Positions 38,034 to 45,246 of a stretch of DNA of 56,378 nt are shown here, piece by piece. Origin of the DNA: Gemmatimonas sp. Its GTDB lineage: Bacteria > Gemmatimonadota > Gemmatimonadetes > Longimicrobiales > Longimicrobiaceae. Under the pieces are notes generated by a model. It saw only the letters and a list, made by a program, of their open reading frames with translations. It was not told the origin of the DNA and ran no database searches. Each line of letters starts with the position of its first letter. Within the stretch, counting starts at the first letter, position 1. Made by a program: the position numbers and the translations under genes. The DNA lies in contig WHSP01000013.1 in the NCBI GenBank assembly GCA_009380025.1, positions 1-56,378 of the forward strand, given 5' to 3'.

Positions 38034-38106
38034 GGATACTCCGACCCGCGGGTCGACCCGGTCGATCCGGCTTCGAACTTACCTTCGTTTCGTTCGGGAG
38101 GATGAG

Positions 38107-38394
38107 ATGGCGGAAGGTCTGATCGTAGGCGTCATCGTGTTCACGCTCGCCACCTTTCTCGGGTACGAGCTCATTCATCGCGTACCTCCCACCCTGCACA
38201 CCCCGCTGATGTCCGGAGCGAATGCGATCAGCGGCATTACCATCGTGGGCGCGTTGCTCGTCGCTGGCAGCGGGCTCGGCTGGATCTCGACCGTGCTTGG
38301 CTTCCTGGCGATTGTGTTCGCGATGATCAACGTCGCCGGCGGCTACGCCGTTACCGACCGAATGCTCCAGATGTTCAGGAAGGAGAGGCGATGA
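38107..38394 (+). CDS. NAD(P) transhydrogenase alpha subunit part 2
   Basis: 95 residues, an integral membrane protein with three helices: LIVGVIVFTLATFLGYELIH, ISGITIVGALLVAGSGLGWI and VLGFLAIVFAMINVAGGYAV. It matches the PntAB / alpha-2 subunit that forms part of the proton channel, including the VTDRMLQMF end. The start is preceded by GGGAGGATGAG. Its stop overlaps the pntB start by four bases, so both membrane subunits are made together. Confidence 0.93.
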   Translation: MAEGLIVGVIVFTLATFLGYELIHRVPPTLHTPLMSGANAISGITIVGALLVAGSGLGWISTVLGFLAIVFAMINVAGGYAVTDRMLQMFRKERR

Positions 38395-39800
38395 TCCCCG
38401 AGCCTCTCGTTGCCATCGTCTATCTGATCTCGGCGGCACTCTTCATCCTCGGTCTCAAGAGACTGTCGAGCCCGGCATCCGCCCGAGTGGGCAACATTCT
38501 GTCCGGGAGCGGGATGTTGCTGGCCATCCTGGTGACGCTCTTCGATCGTGCGATCGTTTCGTACGGAGTGATTGCGGCCGGGATCATCGTCGGGGGGGGC
38601 ATCGGGCTCTGGATGGCGCGTGCCGTCCAGATGACATCGATGCCGCAGATGATTGCGCTACTCAACGGCTTCGGAGGAGCGGCGTCGCTAACGGTCGGTG
38701 GCGCCGAGTTGTTGCGGGCGGAAGTCGTCGGTGAGGTCCTCGCCGTCGGCGCGTCGACCACTATCCAACTCGCCGTCGTCATCGGTGCCGTCACCTTCAC
38801 GGGCAGCCTGGTCGCTTTCGCCAAGCTCCAGGAGCTGATGACGGGGCGGCCGATCCTCTTCCCCGGCCAGAAGGTGTTCAACGGCGCGCTCTTCGCGGCG
38901 ATCATCGCCCTCGCTCTCTATCAGGTGGCCAGCCCCGAGCCCCTGCTCTGGCCATTCTACGCCGTCGTCATCCTCTCCCTGTTGATCGGTGTCATGCTGG
39001 TCATCCCAATCGGCGGGGCGGACATGCCCGTCGTGATCTCGCTGCTCAACTCGTACTCCGGTCTCGCGGCGGCGATGACGGGCTTCGTAATCGGGAATCA
39101 CGTGCTGATCATCGCGGGCGCCCTGGTGGGCTCGTCGGGCCTGATCCTGAGCCAAATCATGTGTCGGGCGATGAACCGCTCGCTGACCAACGTCCTGTTC
39201 GGGGCGTTCGGAACGGCCGCTTCCGTCGCCGCGCGCAGTTCGGAGGGGCTGACGGCGAAGCAGCTGAGCGCCGAAGACGCGTCGATTCAGTTGGCGTACG
39301 CACGGCTCGTCGTGGTGATTCCGGGATACGGCCTCGCCGTTGCCCAGGCGCAGCACCAGGTACGGGAACTGGCCGAGCTGATCGAGAAGCAGGGAGGCGA
39401 GGTTCGCTACGCGATCCACCCGGTCGCCGGCCGGATGCCTGGCCATATGAACGTGCTGCTCTCGGAGGCCAACATCCCCTACGACAAGCTGATCACGGAC
39501 GTCGACGAGGCCAACAGCATCCTCCCGCGAGCGGACATCGCGATCGTCGTCGGGGCCAACGATATCGTGAACCCGGCGGCCCTCGAGGACCCGGGCTCGC
39601 CGATCTACGGCATGCCGATCATCCGGGCCGATACGGCCCAGCGCGCGATCGTGATGAAGCGCAGTATGGCGAGCGGCTTCGCGGGAATCGAGAACGACCT
39701 CTTCTATCGCGACAATACCTACATGCTATTCGGAGACGCGAAGCAGACTCTCAACGGCCTGGTCACGGAGATCAAGCAGGAGATCGGGGCGGGCGTATAA
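38391..39800 (+). CDS. pntB: NAD(P) transhydrogenase beta subunit
   Basis: 469 residues. The N-terminal ~270 residues form about nine transmembrane helices (for example VAIVYLISAALFILGLKRL and VVILSLLIGVMLVIPIGGAD). The C-terminal NADP(H)-binding domain III begins near 300 with VVVIPGYGLAVAQAQHQVRE and has VAGRMPGHMNVLLSEANIPY, DVDEANS and ADIAIVVGANDIVNPAA, all family signatures. It completes the pntA1-pntA2-pntB operon. A GC-rich hairpin follows the stop. Confidence 0.95.
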   Translation: MIPEPLVAIVYLISAALFILGLKRLSSPASARVGNILSGSGMLLAILVTLFDRAIVSYGVIAAGIIVGGGIGLWMARAVQMTSMPQMIALLNGFGGAASLTVGGAELLRAEVVGEVLAVGASTTIQLAVVIGAVTFTGSLVAFAKLQELMTGRPILFPGQKVFNGALFAAIIALALYQVASPEPLLWPFYAVVILSLLIGVMLVIPIGGADMPVVISLLNSYSGLAAAMTGFVIGNHVLIIAGALVGSSGLILSQIMCRAMNRSLTNVLFGAFGTAASVAARSSEGLTAKQLSAEDASIQLAYARLVVVIPGYGLAVAQAQHQVRELAELIEKQGGEVRYAIHPVAGRMPGHMNVLLSEANIPYDKLITDVDEANSILPRADIAIVVGANDIVNPAALEDPGSPIYGMPIIRADTAQRAIVMKRSMASGFAGIENDLFYRDNTYMLFGDAKQTLNGLVTEIKQEIGAGV

Positions 39801-39828
39801 CAGGGAGCGACAAAGGAAGGGTCAAACG

Positions 39829-39861
39829 ACGAGGTTGGGGGCCAGGCCGGCCCCGCCTCGT
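39829..39861 (+). terminator. GC-rich hairpin after pntB
   Basis: ACGAGG-TT-GGGGGCC and GGCCCC-G-CCTCGT pair across a short loop 28 bases after the pntB stop. There is no T run, so it may act as a transcript stabiliser or weak terminator rather than a canonical intrinsic one. Confidence 0.4.
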
Positions 39862-39902
39862 AGCGGTGTGTTCGCAGAAGGCTGCTGTCAAACAAGCTTC
39901 GG

Positions 39903-40000
39903 CAGGGCCGAAGAGAAATGGTGCAGATCAAGGCACGGGGCGAGCCGCGAGTGAGGCGTACTTTCGTACGCCGCCGGGAGCGTCGAGGAAGCGCGCGCCC
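39903..40000 (-). repeat. Dispersed repeat family 1, copy B (inverted)
   Basis: Reverse-oriented relative of 50259-50385: CCGAAGAGAAATGGTGCAGA, TCAAGGCACG and GTGAGGCGTACTTTCGTACG are shared with few changes. It carries a perfect 7-bp hairpin GGCGTAC-TTTC-GTACGCC at 39955-39972. The same stem occurs in the other copy with loop GGAA, in reverse orientation. Confidence 0.75.
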
Positions 40001-40045
40001 GAAGGAAGCATCCCATGGCAGAGCTGCAATTTCTCGTGGGTCTTT

Positions 40046-40360
40046 CTACGCGGGGCTGACGTGCTCGTTTACCAGCTTCGTCATCTCGAACATGGAGACC
40101 CTGTCTTTCCCACCGAAGACGGGCCGCAGGTTGTCGTCAGCCTGGATGGTGCGTCGGTCTTTCGGATCCTGGAGGTTGTTCGTCTTCACATAGTCCCAAA
40201 CGATCTTCGTCAGCGCGGCGCGCGTCATGGTGTCGCTGCCCACGACCCTGGCAAGCGTCGGATCCGGTCTCACCGGCGTCGCGAGCCCGCCGCGCGCGCT
40301 CCGGGTGGTCTTCTCCCGACTACCCGCCGCCTTGCCTCTACTCCTTGTTTCCCCCGCCAT
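40046..40360 (-). CDS. SWIB/MDM2-domain protein
   Basis: 104 residues: a basic, Lys/Arg/Gly-rich N-terminal tail (~35 residues) and a complete SWIB domain. Landmarks are LARVVGSDTMTRAALTKIVW, DYVKTNNLQDPKDRRTIQAD and NLRPVFGGKDRVSMFEMTKL. SWIB domains are best known in eukaryotic BAF60b and in chlamydial nucleoid or topoisomerase proteins. Stand-alone bacterial versions are thought to bind DNA or chromatin-like structures. The basic tail supports nucleic-acid binding. The gene follows the PLP-enzyme/cupin pair on the same strand, with a ~120-base gap. Confidence 0.92.
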   Translation of the reverse strand: MAGETRSRGKAAGSREKTTRSARGGLATPVRPDPTLARVVGSDTMTRAALTKIVWDYVKTNNLQDPKDRRTIQADDNLRPVFGGKDRVSMFEMTKLVNEHVSPA

Positions 40361-40483
40361 TTTCCCCTCCTGGTTGCGAAGAACGAAACCTCCCAGACGA
40401 AGGGTTCGACGCTGTGCAAGGGATGGGCCGGAGAGCTATCGACGATGAGCTTTCAGCTCTGTCAGCGAACGATAAAACGGATT

Positions 40484-40867
40484 CTATTCGGCTGCGAACA
40501 CCGCGTCCGTCACCGGCTCGAGCCAGGTGGTGTCCTCGTTCTCGATGTTGATTGCGACGTGCTCGGTGGTCACATCGTCGGCGGCGCCATGCCAGTGTCG
40601 CACTCCCGGTGCGAAGCGGATGCTCCGACCTGAGGTCGCCTCGCGAACCGCTTCACCCTCGCGCTGGTAGCGACAGCGTCCCCGCGTAACGACGAGGATC
40701 TGCTCGCCCGAGTGGATATGCCAGTTTGTTCGGGCCGCGGGCTCGAACTGGACGTAGTAGAGTTTGACGTCGACTTCGTCACCGGCCGACCCGACGACCC
40801 GAGTGTGGGCATTGCCCACGAAGTTCTTGGGGTCCGCCGCGGACAGAGTCCAGACGAGTTCAGGCAT
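40484..40867 (-). CDS. Cupin-domain protein
   Basis: 127 residues from the ATG at 40867. A single small-barrel cupin: motif 1 is NWHIHSGEQILVVTRGRCRY, with two His and the Glu of a metal site, and motif 2 is RFAPGVRHWHGAADD. It resembles cupins of the carboxymuconolactone-decarboxylase-associated kind, but that is weak. It starts eight bases before the end of the upstream PLP enzyme gene, so translation is coupled. The product may be a small-molecule isomerase or sensor working with it. Confidence 0.85.
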   Translation of the reverse strand: MPELVWTLSAADPKNFVGNAHTRVVGSAGDEVDVKLYYVQFEPAARTNWHIHSGEQILVVTRGRCRYQREGEAVREATSGRSIRFAPGVRHWHGAADDVTTEHVAINIENEDTTWLEPVTDAVFAAE

Positions 40868-42104
40868 CGTGTCGTCGAGCGTGTAGAGTATGGGATTCGA
40901 GCGCGAACCCGAGTTCGGCCGGCAAGCCTGCCCAGTCGGTCGGGGTCGCGATAGGGGCCGAGTTGTAGGTGTTCCAGAAAAGCACAGTCGTTTCGCCACT
41001 GATGGTAGCGATCTGCTCGAGGCAAGCTGCCAGGGCTTTCCCCGAGTACGTGGTGTCGAGGGAGAGCCTGGGCTCCGCCCAGCGGATAGCTCGTTCCCCC
41101 GCGGCGGTCGGGACGCCGTAGCCCTCGCCGTAGTGATGCGTGACGACATCGAAGTCGTGAGGGTGGATCCAGATACGGGGCACCGCGGGATCGCACCGGT
41201 GCAGGAAGTCGCCGACGTCCTGGGCGAGGTATCGAAGGGTCGTGCGGTTGGCAGGGAAGGCGTCGGCGACGCGAACCGCAACGACCCGGGTTCGCAGCCC
41301 GGCGATCTTCAGCCCGGCGATCAGACCTGCGGCGGTTCCGCAGGTGCCGAGCGGGACGAAGAGCCGATCGGGCTCGGGAAGGAGGCCATCCGCCACCTGA
41401 CGTGCCAACTCGATCGCCGCGGAGACGTGACCGATACAGCCGAGCCGGGACGTGCCGCCGACCATGATGAAGTACGGCGCCTTCCCCTCCCCGGCGTGAC
41501 GGCGGAAGAGGGCCCCGCAGGTCACGAACGCACGCGGGATCGAGTGTGCGACGTGCAAGCGTGCTCCCGCGGCAAGGAATCCGCCGAGGTTCCTGGCGAC
41601 GGCCGGAGTCATCGGCTGGTCGTACAGGACGAGGTCGACGTCCAATCCCAGCGCTTGCCCATGCGTCGCGGTAGCCAGTGCGTGGTTCGAGCCGATCCCA
41701 CCGAGCGTGATGAGGGTGCGGCTGCCCGACAGCTCGGCATCGGCGAGAAAGTGCTCCAGCTTGCGGACCTTGTTCCCACCGTACGAGGGTGCCGAGAGGT
41801 CGTCGCGTTTGACGAACAGCCGCACGTCGCCGTCCGGCCCGGGCAGCTCTTCGACCGGCGTCGGCAAGGACGCGAGCGGGCGCCATGGGATGCGATCGGC
41901 CAGGGCCGGATAAAGATCGAACAGGGGATTGCTCGCGTCGCCACGCAACCTGCGAAGTGCCGCGGGGGGATGGTGCCGGATCGCGTTGATCCGGTGCAGC
42001 AGGTACATCGCGCCCGCTCCACTTATAGCCGACGCCGCCGCGCCGGCTCGCAGGACATTCGCGAAGCGCCCGCCCTTGGGCCGCTGTGCAAGGTAGGACG
42101 ACAT
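40860..42104 (-). CDS. PLP-dependent D-cysteine desulfhydrase / ACC deaminase family
   Basis: 414 residues from the ATG at 42104 (GGAG nine bases upstream); a TTG at 42170 is the longer alternative. The family core appears with VRLFVKRDDLSAPSYGGNKV (the Lys after GGN is the PLP base), TLITLGGIGSNHALATATHG and APYFIMVGGTSRLGCIGHVS. These define the 1-aminocyclopropane-1-carboxylate deaminase / D-cysteine desulfhydrase group. The first ~85 residues are an unusual extension containing a possible helix (AGAAASAISGAGAMYLL), so a membrane-proximal form is possible. Substrate cannot be decided. It is coupled to the cupin gene. Confidence 0.88.
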   Translation of the reverse strand: MSSYLAQRPKGGRFANVLRAGAAASAISGAGAMYLLHRINAIRHHPPAALRRLRGDASNPLFDLYPALADRIPWRPLASLPTPVEELPGPDGDVRLFVKRDDLSAPSYGGNKVRKLEHFLADAELSGSRTLITLGGIGSNHALATATHGQALGLDVDLVLYDQPMTPAVARNLGGFLAAGARLHVAHSIPRAFVTCGALFRRHAGEGKAPYFIMVGGTSRLGCIGHVSAAIELARQVADGLLPEPDRLFVPLGTCGTAAGLIAGLKIAGLRTRVVAVRVADAFPANRTTLRYLAQDVGDFLHRCDPAVPRIWIHPHDFDVVTHHYGEGYGVPTAAGERAIRWAEPRLSLDTTYSGKALAACLEQIATISGETTVLFWNTYNSAPIATPTDWAGLPAELGFALESHTLHARRHDA

Positions 42105-42232
42105 CTTTCGGGGCTCCAGGAGATCGACGGCCGCCAGGACAGCATAAGCCCCCCGACAGACGCCTAGCAACTGGCGAAGGGCAAGGCTATTGCAAGCCCT
42201 CCGGCGAGAAACCGAAAACCGGAGATGTATTC

Positions 42233-42352
42233 ATGCAGCGAGCCGCTCGTGGTTGTCTTGCCGGTTGGGGCGCGAGCCGCCTGGGCGGTGGCTGCTTCGG
42301 CACGATAATTCTCTTCATTATCCTGTATTGGCTCCTCGGCTACGTATTCTGA
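42233..42352 (+). CDS. 39-residue membrane protein
   Basis: Starts at an ATG with GGAG eight bases upstream. The product has a short Gly-rich basic head and one helix, CFGTIILFIILYWLLGYVF, ending at the stop. Small proteins of this type recur in related genomes but have no known role. It lies in the gap between the PLP enzyme (minus) and the Nudix-like gene. Confidence 0.5.
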   Translation: MQRAARGCLAGWGASRLGGGCFGTIILFIILYWLLGYVF

Positions 42353-42446
42353 GACGGCCTTCTGGCCCCACTCTCTCCCGAGAAAAGACTCCGGTTGCGC
42401 TCGGGCTTCGAGGACCGTTACGCTGCGGTCTCCATATACAAAATCC

Positions 42447-42522
42447 TCACGCGGAGCACGCAGAGGATACGGAGGTTGATTCGTGTAGCTGTTCTCCGCG
42501 TGCCTCCGCGCCCTCCGCGTGA
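42447..42522 (+). repeat. Imperfect inverted repeat of the CACGCGGAGG type
   Basis: TCACGCGGAGCACGCAGAGG at 42447 is mirrored by CCTCCGCGCCCTCCGCGTGA ending near 42522, giving a large imperfect stem. A single-arm copy is at 24391-24420, and a weaker relative near 21371-21390. Confidence 0.55.
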
Positions 42523-42548
42523 AACATTGGGTTGGGAAGGGGCGAGAA

Positions 42549-42980
42549 TTGAAACCGATTCGAACCTCGGTCGCCGCGGTGGTTCGCCGCGATGGTGACG
42601 ACGTCTTCCTGGCGGTTCGACGTCCACCGGACGACGATCGTCTGCCGGACGTGTGGGGACTCCCAGCTGTGACCCTACATGAAGGTGAGTTGCCCGAAGC
42701 CGGGCTTCGCCGCGTCGGTCGTGAGAAACTGGGTGTGGAGCTCGAACCGATCCGATTCCTCGGGATCCAATCCGCCGATCGCGGAGAGTACGAGCTGATC
42801 CTGATGGATATAGAGGCCCGGGTCGCCAGCGGCGACCCGGATGTGCGCGCATCTACCTCAGCTGGGACTCGCTATGTCGACCAGAAATGGACCGATCGGC
42901 TCGAGATCCTTGCTGACGCCGCCGCCCGCGGCTCCCTCTGCTCCCAAATTCTGCTCGATTGCTGCGGCTTTCCCTATTGA
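42549..42980 (+). CDS. Nudix-like protein with a degenerate catalytic box
   Basis: 143 residues from the TTG at 42549, preceded by AAGGGGCG; a GTG at 42519 would lie inside the inverted repeat. The fold pattern is Nudix: SVAAVVRRDGDDVFLAVRRP, DVWGLPAVTLHEGELPEAGL and RRVGREKLGVELEPIRFLGI. In the Nudix box (GX5EX7REUXEEXGU) the first Glu of RE and the last Glu of EE appear replaced by Val and Lys. The usual Mg-binding set is therefore incomplete, and hydrolase activity is doubtful. It may be a binding or regulatory domain. Confidence 0.7.
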   Translation: MKPIRTSVAAVVRRDGDDVFLAVRRPPDDDRLPDVWGLPAVTLHEGELPEAGLRRVGREKLGVELEPIRFLGIQSADRGEYELILMDIEARVASGDPDVRASTSAGTRYVDQKWTDRLEILADAAARGSLCSQILLDCCGFPY

Positions 42981-43162
42981 ACCGCCCGAGTCCGAGCCAG
43001 GTCCCGCTCGCATCCCGTAATCCGGCGACCAGGGGTCGACGATCAGGGATAGCCCGCGTAGTTCCGCCATCGGGTACCGGCCGTTAGTTTCCAACCCGTT
43101 TCGACTCATGAACCCCACCGTGGGGGGTTCCCTCTATTTCACGAAGGTTCGGCAATATAGGC

Positions 43163-43285
43163 ATGGTCAATCCTCACGACGAACACGGGAAGTCCGATCT
43201 GAAGATCGGATTGCTGGGACTCAGCGCGGGCCTCGTCTGGGTTCTGATTGTTGGAACCCTCGCGTACCTGCTGGCGATCCGGTAG
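43163..43285 (+). CDS. 40-residue membrane protein
   Basis: ATG start, hydrophilic head VNPHDEHGKSDLKIG and one transmembrane helix LSAGLVWVLIVGTLAYLLAI, then a stop. A tail-anchored or single-pass micro-protein of unknown role. The ribosome-binding site is weak, so expression is uncertain, but the head-helix layout is protein-like. Confidence 0.45.
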   Translation: MVNPHDEHGKSDLKIGLLGLSAGLVWVLIVGTLAYLLAIR

Positions 43286-43359
43286 TCGAGCTGCGCGGTT
43301 TGTGTGCCTGCACGTGCTGCAGGTCCGATCGTCTCGAACCGGAGGCGCCGGAGGGCACT

Positions 43360-43548
43360 GTGACCGATGAGGAGATCGCGGCAGAGATCAAGCGCCGAGG
43401 GCTCGAGGTCGAGTACCTTTGCGAGCTCGCCGCCTCCCTTGGCTTCGACGAGGAGGAAGGCTGGAGCGAAGCGGTGTTCGCGGCGATCGAGGCCGCGACG
43501 CACGAACAAAGGCGGTCAGCTGCGGAGCGTACACTACGCCTGTCGTAA
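43360..43548 (+). CDS. Small acidic protein of unknown function
   Basis: 62 residues from a GTG with CGGAGGG five bases upstream. The sequence is helical and acidic: TDEEIAAEIKRRGLEVEYLC, then a DEEEGWSEAVFAAIEA segment. No family recognised. It is the middle of a run of short genes on the plus strand. Confidence 0.5.
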   Translation: MTDEEIAAEIKRRGLEVEYLCELAASLGFDEEEGWSEAVFAAIEAATHEQRRSAAERTLRLS

Positions 43549-43551
43549 TGG

Positions 43552-43713
43552 ATGAACCGCCTGTCACCCGTGTTTGTGGATGCCGATAAGATCCACGCCC
43601 ACTTCCAGAACGGAATCCTCTCGGTCTGCGTGCCGAAGAGCGAGCGCCCTGCGGCTTCGGATCGAGGTCCACGGCAGTACGACCTCGCAGAGCACAGGCG
43701 TCGGGCCCGCTGA
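43552..43713 (+). pseudogene. Hsp20 (alpha-crystallin) C-terminal remnant
   Basis: The frame MNRLSPVFVDADKIHAHFQN continues GILSVCVPKSERPAASD. The segment VDADKIHAHFQNGILSVCVP fits the last strands of the small heat-shock alpha-crystallin domain (xAxFxNGxLxVxxPK). Only ~35 of the ~140 residues remain, and no upstream domain exists. It is a 3' fragment that lost its own C-terminal extension. Confidence 0.5.
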
Positions 43714-43813
43714 AGTCATGCTCTCGGCCCCTGGGTTGCATCCGGAGACGGTATTCGGGACTCTCCCGGGCCCGCCGCCTCGATTTTCCGGAGCCCTCTG
43801 CCTGGAGGACGTC

Positions 43814-44047
43814 GTGCTGTTACCGATGCTCGTTCTGACCGTGGTCGGAGTCGCCCTCCTGGCCGGCGCCCCCCTGCTCGCCCGGTACATCCTCAGACCG
43901 GACCAGGATCCCGTCGGGATGACCCGCATGCTGCAGGCGCTCGCCGTCGTGCTCTTGATCGGTGCCCTGCTTATCCGACCCCGCAATCTCGAAACGACCG
44001 CCGTCCCGCCACCGCCGGATCTTGCACCCGCCACCACCAATGACTGA
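43814..44047 (+). CDS. Small two-helix membrane protein
   Basis: 77 residues from a GTG with GGAGG seven to nine bases upstream. Two hydrophobic helices (PMLVLTVVGVALLAGAPLLA and LQALAVVLLIGALLI) flank a short RYILRPDQDPVGMTRM loop. The C-terminus is Pro-rich (PPPPDLAPATTND). Unknown function. A clear intrinsic terminator follows. Confidence 0.55.
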   Translation: MLLPMLVLTVVGVALLAGAPLLARYILRPDQDPVGMTRMLQALAVVLLIGALLIRPRNLETTAVPPPPDLAPATTND

Positions 44048-44059
44048 GAAACGATGAAA

Positions 44060-44095
44060 CGTCCCGATTCAGATCGGGACGCTTCGTTCGTTTTC
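44060..44095 (+). terminator. Intrinsic terminator
   Basis: CGTCCCGAT-TCAG-ATCGGGACG is a perfect 9-bp stem with a four-base loop at 44060-44081, followed by CTTCGTTCGTTTT. It ends the short-gene run on plus and stands just beyond the 3' end of the convergent sigma-factor gene, possibly serving both. Confidence 0.8.
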
Positions 44096-44112
44096 GGCCG
44101 TCAATGATCAGT

Positions 44113-44817
44113 TCACACAGGAACTGGGAAAAGCTGTTGGAATGCATTTCTTGCCCGGAAGAGGCGGCTCTTGACGGTGCCGACCGGCACCCCGATCGCC
44201 TCCGAGATCTCCTCGTATGTGCGGTCTTCCACCTCGCGCATCACGAAGGGCACGCGATGGTGTTCATCCATACGCTCGATGGCATCCCGAATCGCCTCGC
44301 GAAGCTCGTGCTGGTACGCGATCCGTTCCGGGTCCGCGGTGTCGCTCTCGAACTCGACCGGCCGGGAAGGTGCCCCCTGCATCGACTCACGCCGAAGATC
44401 CGTGAAGCTCGTCTCCCGCTTCCGTGACCGATTCCTGTACTCGTTCTTCAGCAGGTTGCTCGCGATCGTGTAGATCCACGTCGAGAACTTTCGGCTGGCA
44501 TCGTACCGCTGGCGCGCGCGGTGGACCCGCAGAAACGTGTCCTGCGTGAGATCCTCGACCCGCTCCTCGTCCTTCAAGCGCTTATGAAGGAACCCCTTGA
44601 TCGAAGGTTCGTAGCGTGCCACGATTACGCGGAACGCATCATCCTCGCCAGCCTGATATCGTGCGAAGAGCTGCTCGTCCGTCAGCTCGTCGAGACTCTT
44701 CGTTGTGTTGGAGTCCACCGAGACTACCTCGGTTCGCAGCTCGATCGGCCGCACCTCTGCCAGCCGCCGCGGACTCCCCGTGTACCGACGCTTGGTTTTG
44801 GTTTTCATGTCTTTCAA
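44113..44817 (-). CDS. ECF-type RNA polymerase sigma factor
   Basis: 234 residues. Region 2: LFARYQAGEDDAFRVIVARY, then RVEDLTQDTFLRVHRARQRY with the core-binding DLTQDTF and KFSTWIYTIASNLLKNEYRN. Region 4: FVMREVEDRTYEEISEAIGV and PVGTVKSRLFRARNAFQQLF, the -35 recognition helix. There is a ~45-residue leader before region 2. No anti-sigma factor is adjacent, which is unusual for the group; the stimulus is unknown. The start is the ATG at 44817. Confidence 0.93.
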   Translation of the reverse strand: MKDMKTKTKRRYTGSPRRLAEVRPIELRTEVVSVDSNTTKSLDELTDEQLFARYQAGEDDAFRVIVARYEPSIKGFLHKRLKDEERVEDLTQDTFLRVHRARQRYDASRKFSTWIYTIASNLLKNEYRNRSRKRETSFTDLRRESMQGAPSRPVEFESDTADPERIAYQHELREAIRDAIERMDEHHRVPFVMREVEDRTYEEISEAIGVPVGTVKSRLFRARNAFQQLFPVPV

Positions 44818-45246
44818 CTTAGCGCTTCACGGCGCCGCGAACCACCGGCGAACCGCGACGTTAACCAAGAATTAACCGAGACTTCGGCGGGCCGTGCGGC
44901 GGCCGACGTAAGTGCTCGAGGGACCTCGAGCCTCAAACCGTGGTACCGCACAACCAACCGTTTCAATCCAAAGAGCTAAAGTCGGCATTCACCAATTCAC
45001 CCTTCACTATTCGCCATTCTAGTGGGTCCTGGTATCGACAACTTCTTCTACGAAGGCGAGGCGGATCCGTACGTGCGGCACGGCCTGGTGACCGGCTGGC
45101 AGGTCCGCCAATGGGCCACGGTGGTGGGGGAGGGGGTGGAGCACCCGATCCCATGAGCCGCTTGGGACACGGCACTCCCCTTGCCCCATGAGGGCGGGGA
45201 TTGCGGCAGCGGAACGCCACACGATCACACCGCCGACTCGAGGTGC
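44818..45246. other. Intergenic region with a possible coding remnant
   Basis: Between the sigma factor and treZ. From a GTG at 45022 to a stop at 45154 a 44-residue frame reads GPGIDNFFYEGEADPYVRHG then LVTGWQVRQWATVVGEGVEH. It looks protein-like but matches nothing I know, and may be the tail of a lost gene. Upstream of it the sequence is AT-richer and probably holds the sigma-gene promoter. Confidence 0.35.

Noticed and set aside
39161-40633. 490-residue plus-strand frame
   Set aside because: Shadow of pntB at its start and of the SWIB gene's antisense at its end; composition is Arg/Gly/Pro-rich.
42858-43118. 86-residue minus-strand frame containing ELRGLSLIVDPWSPDYG
   Set aside because: The segment looks protein-like, but most of the frame is antisense to the Nudix-like gene and no family could be named.
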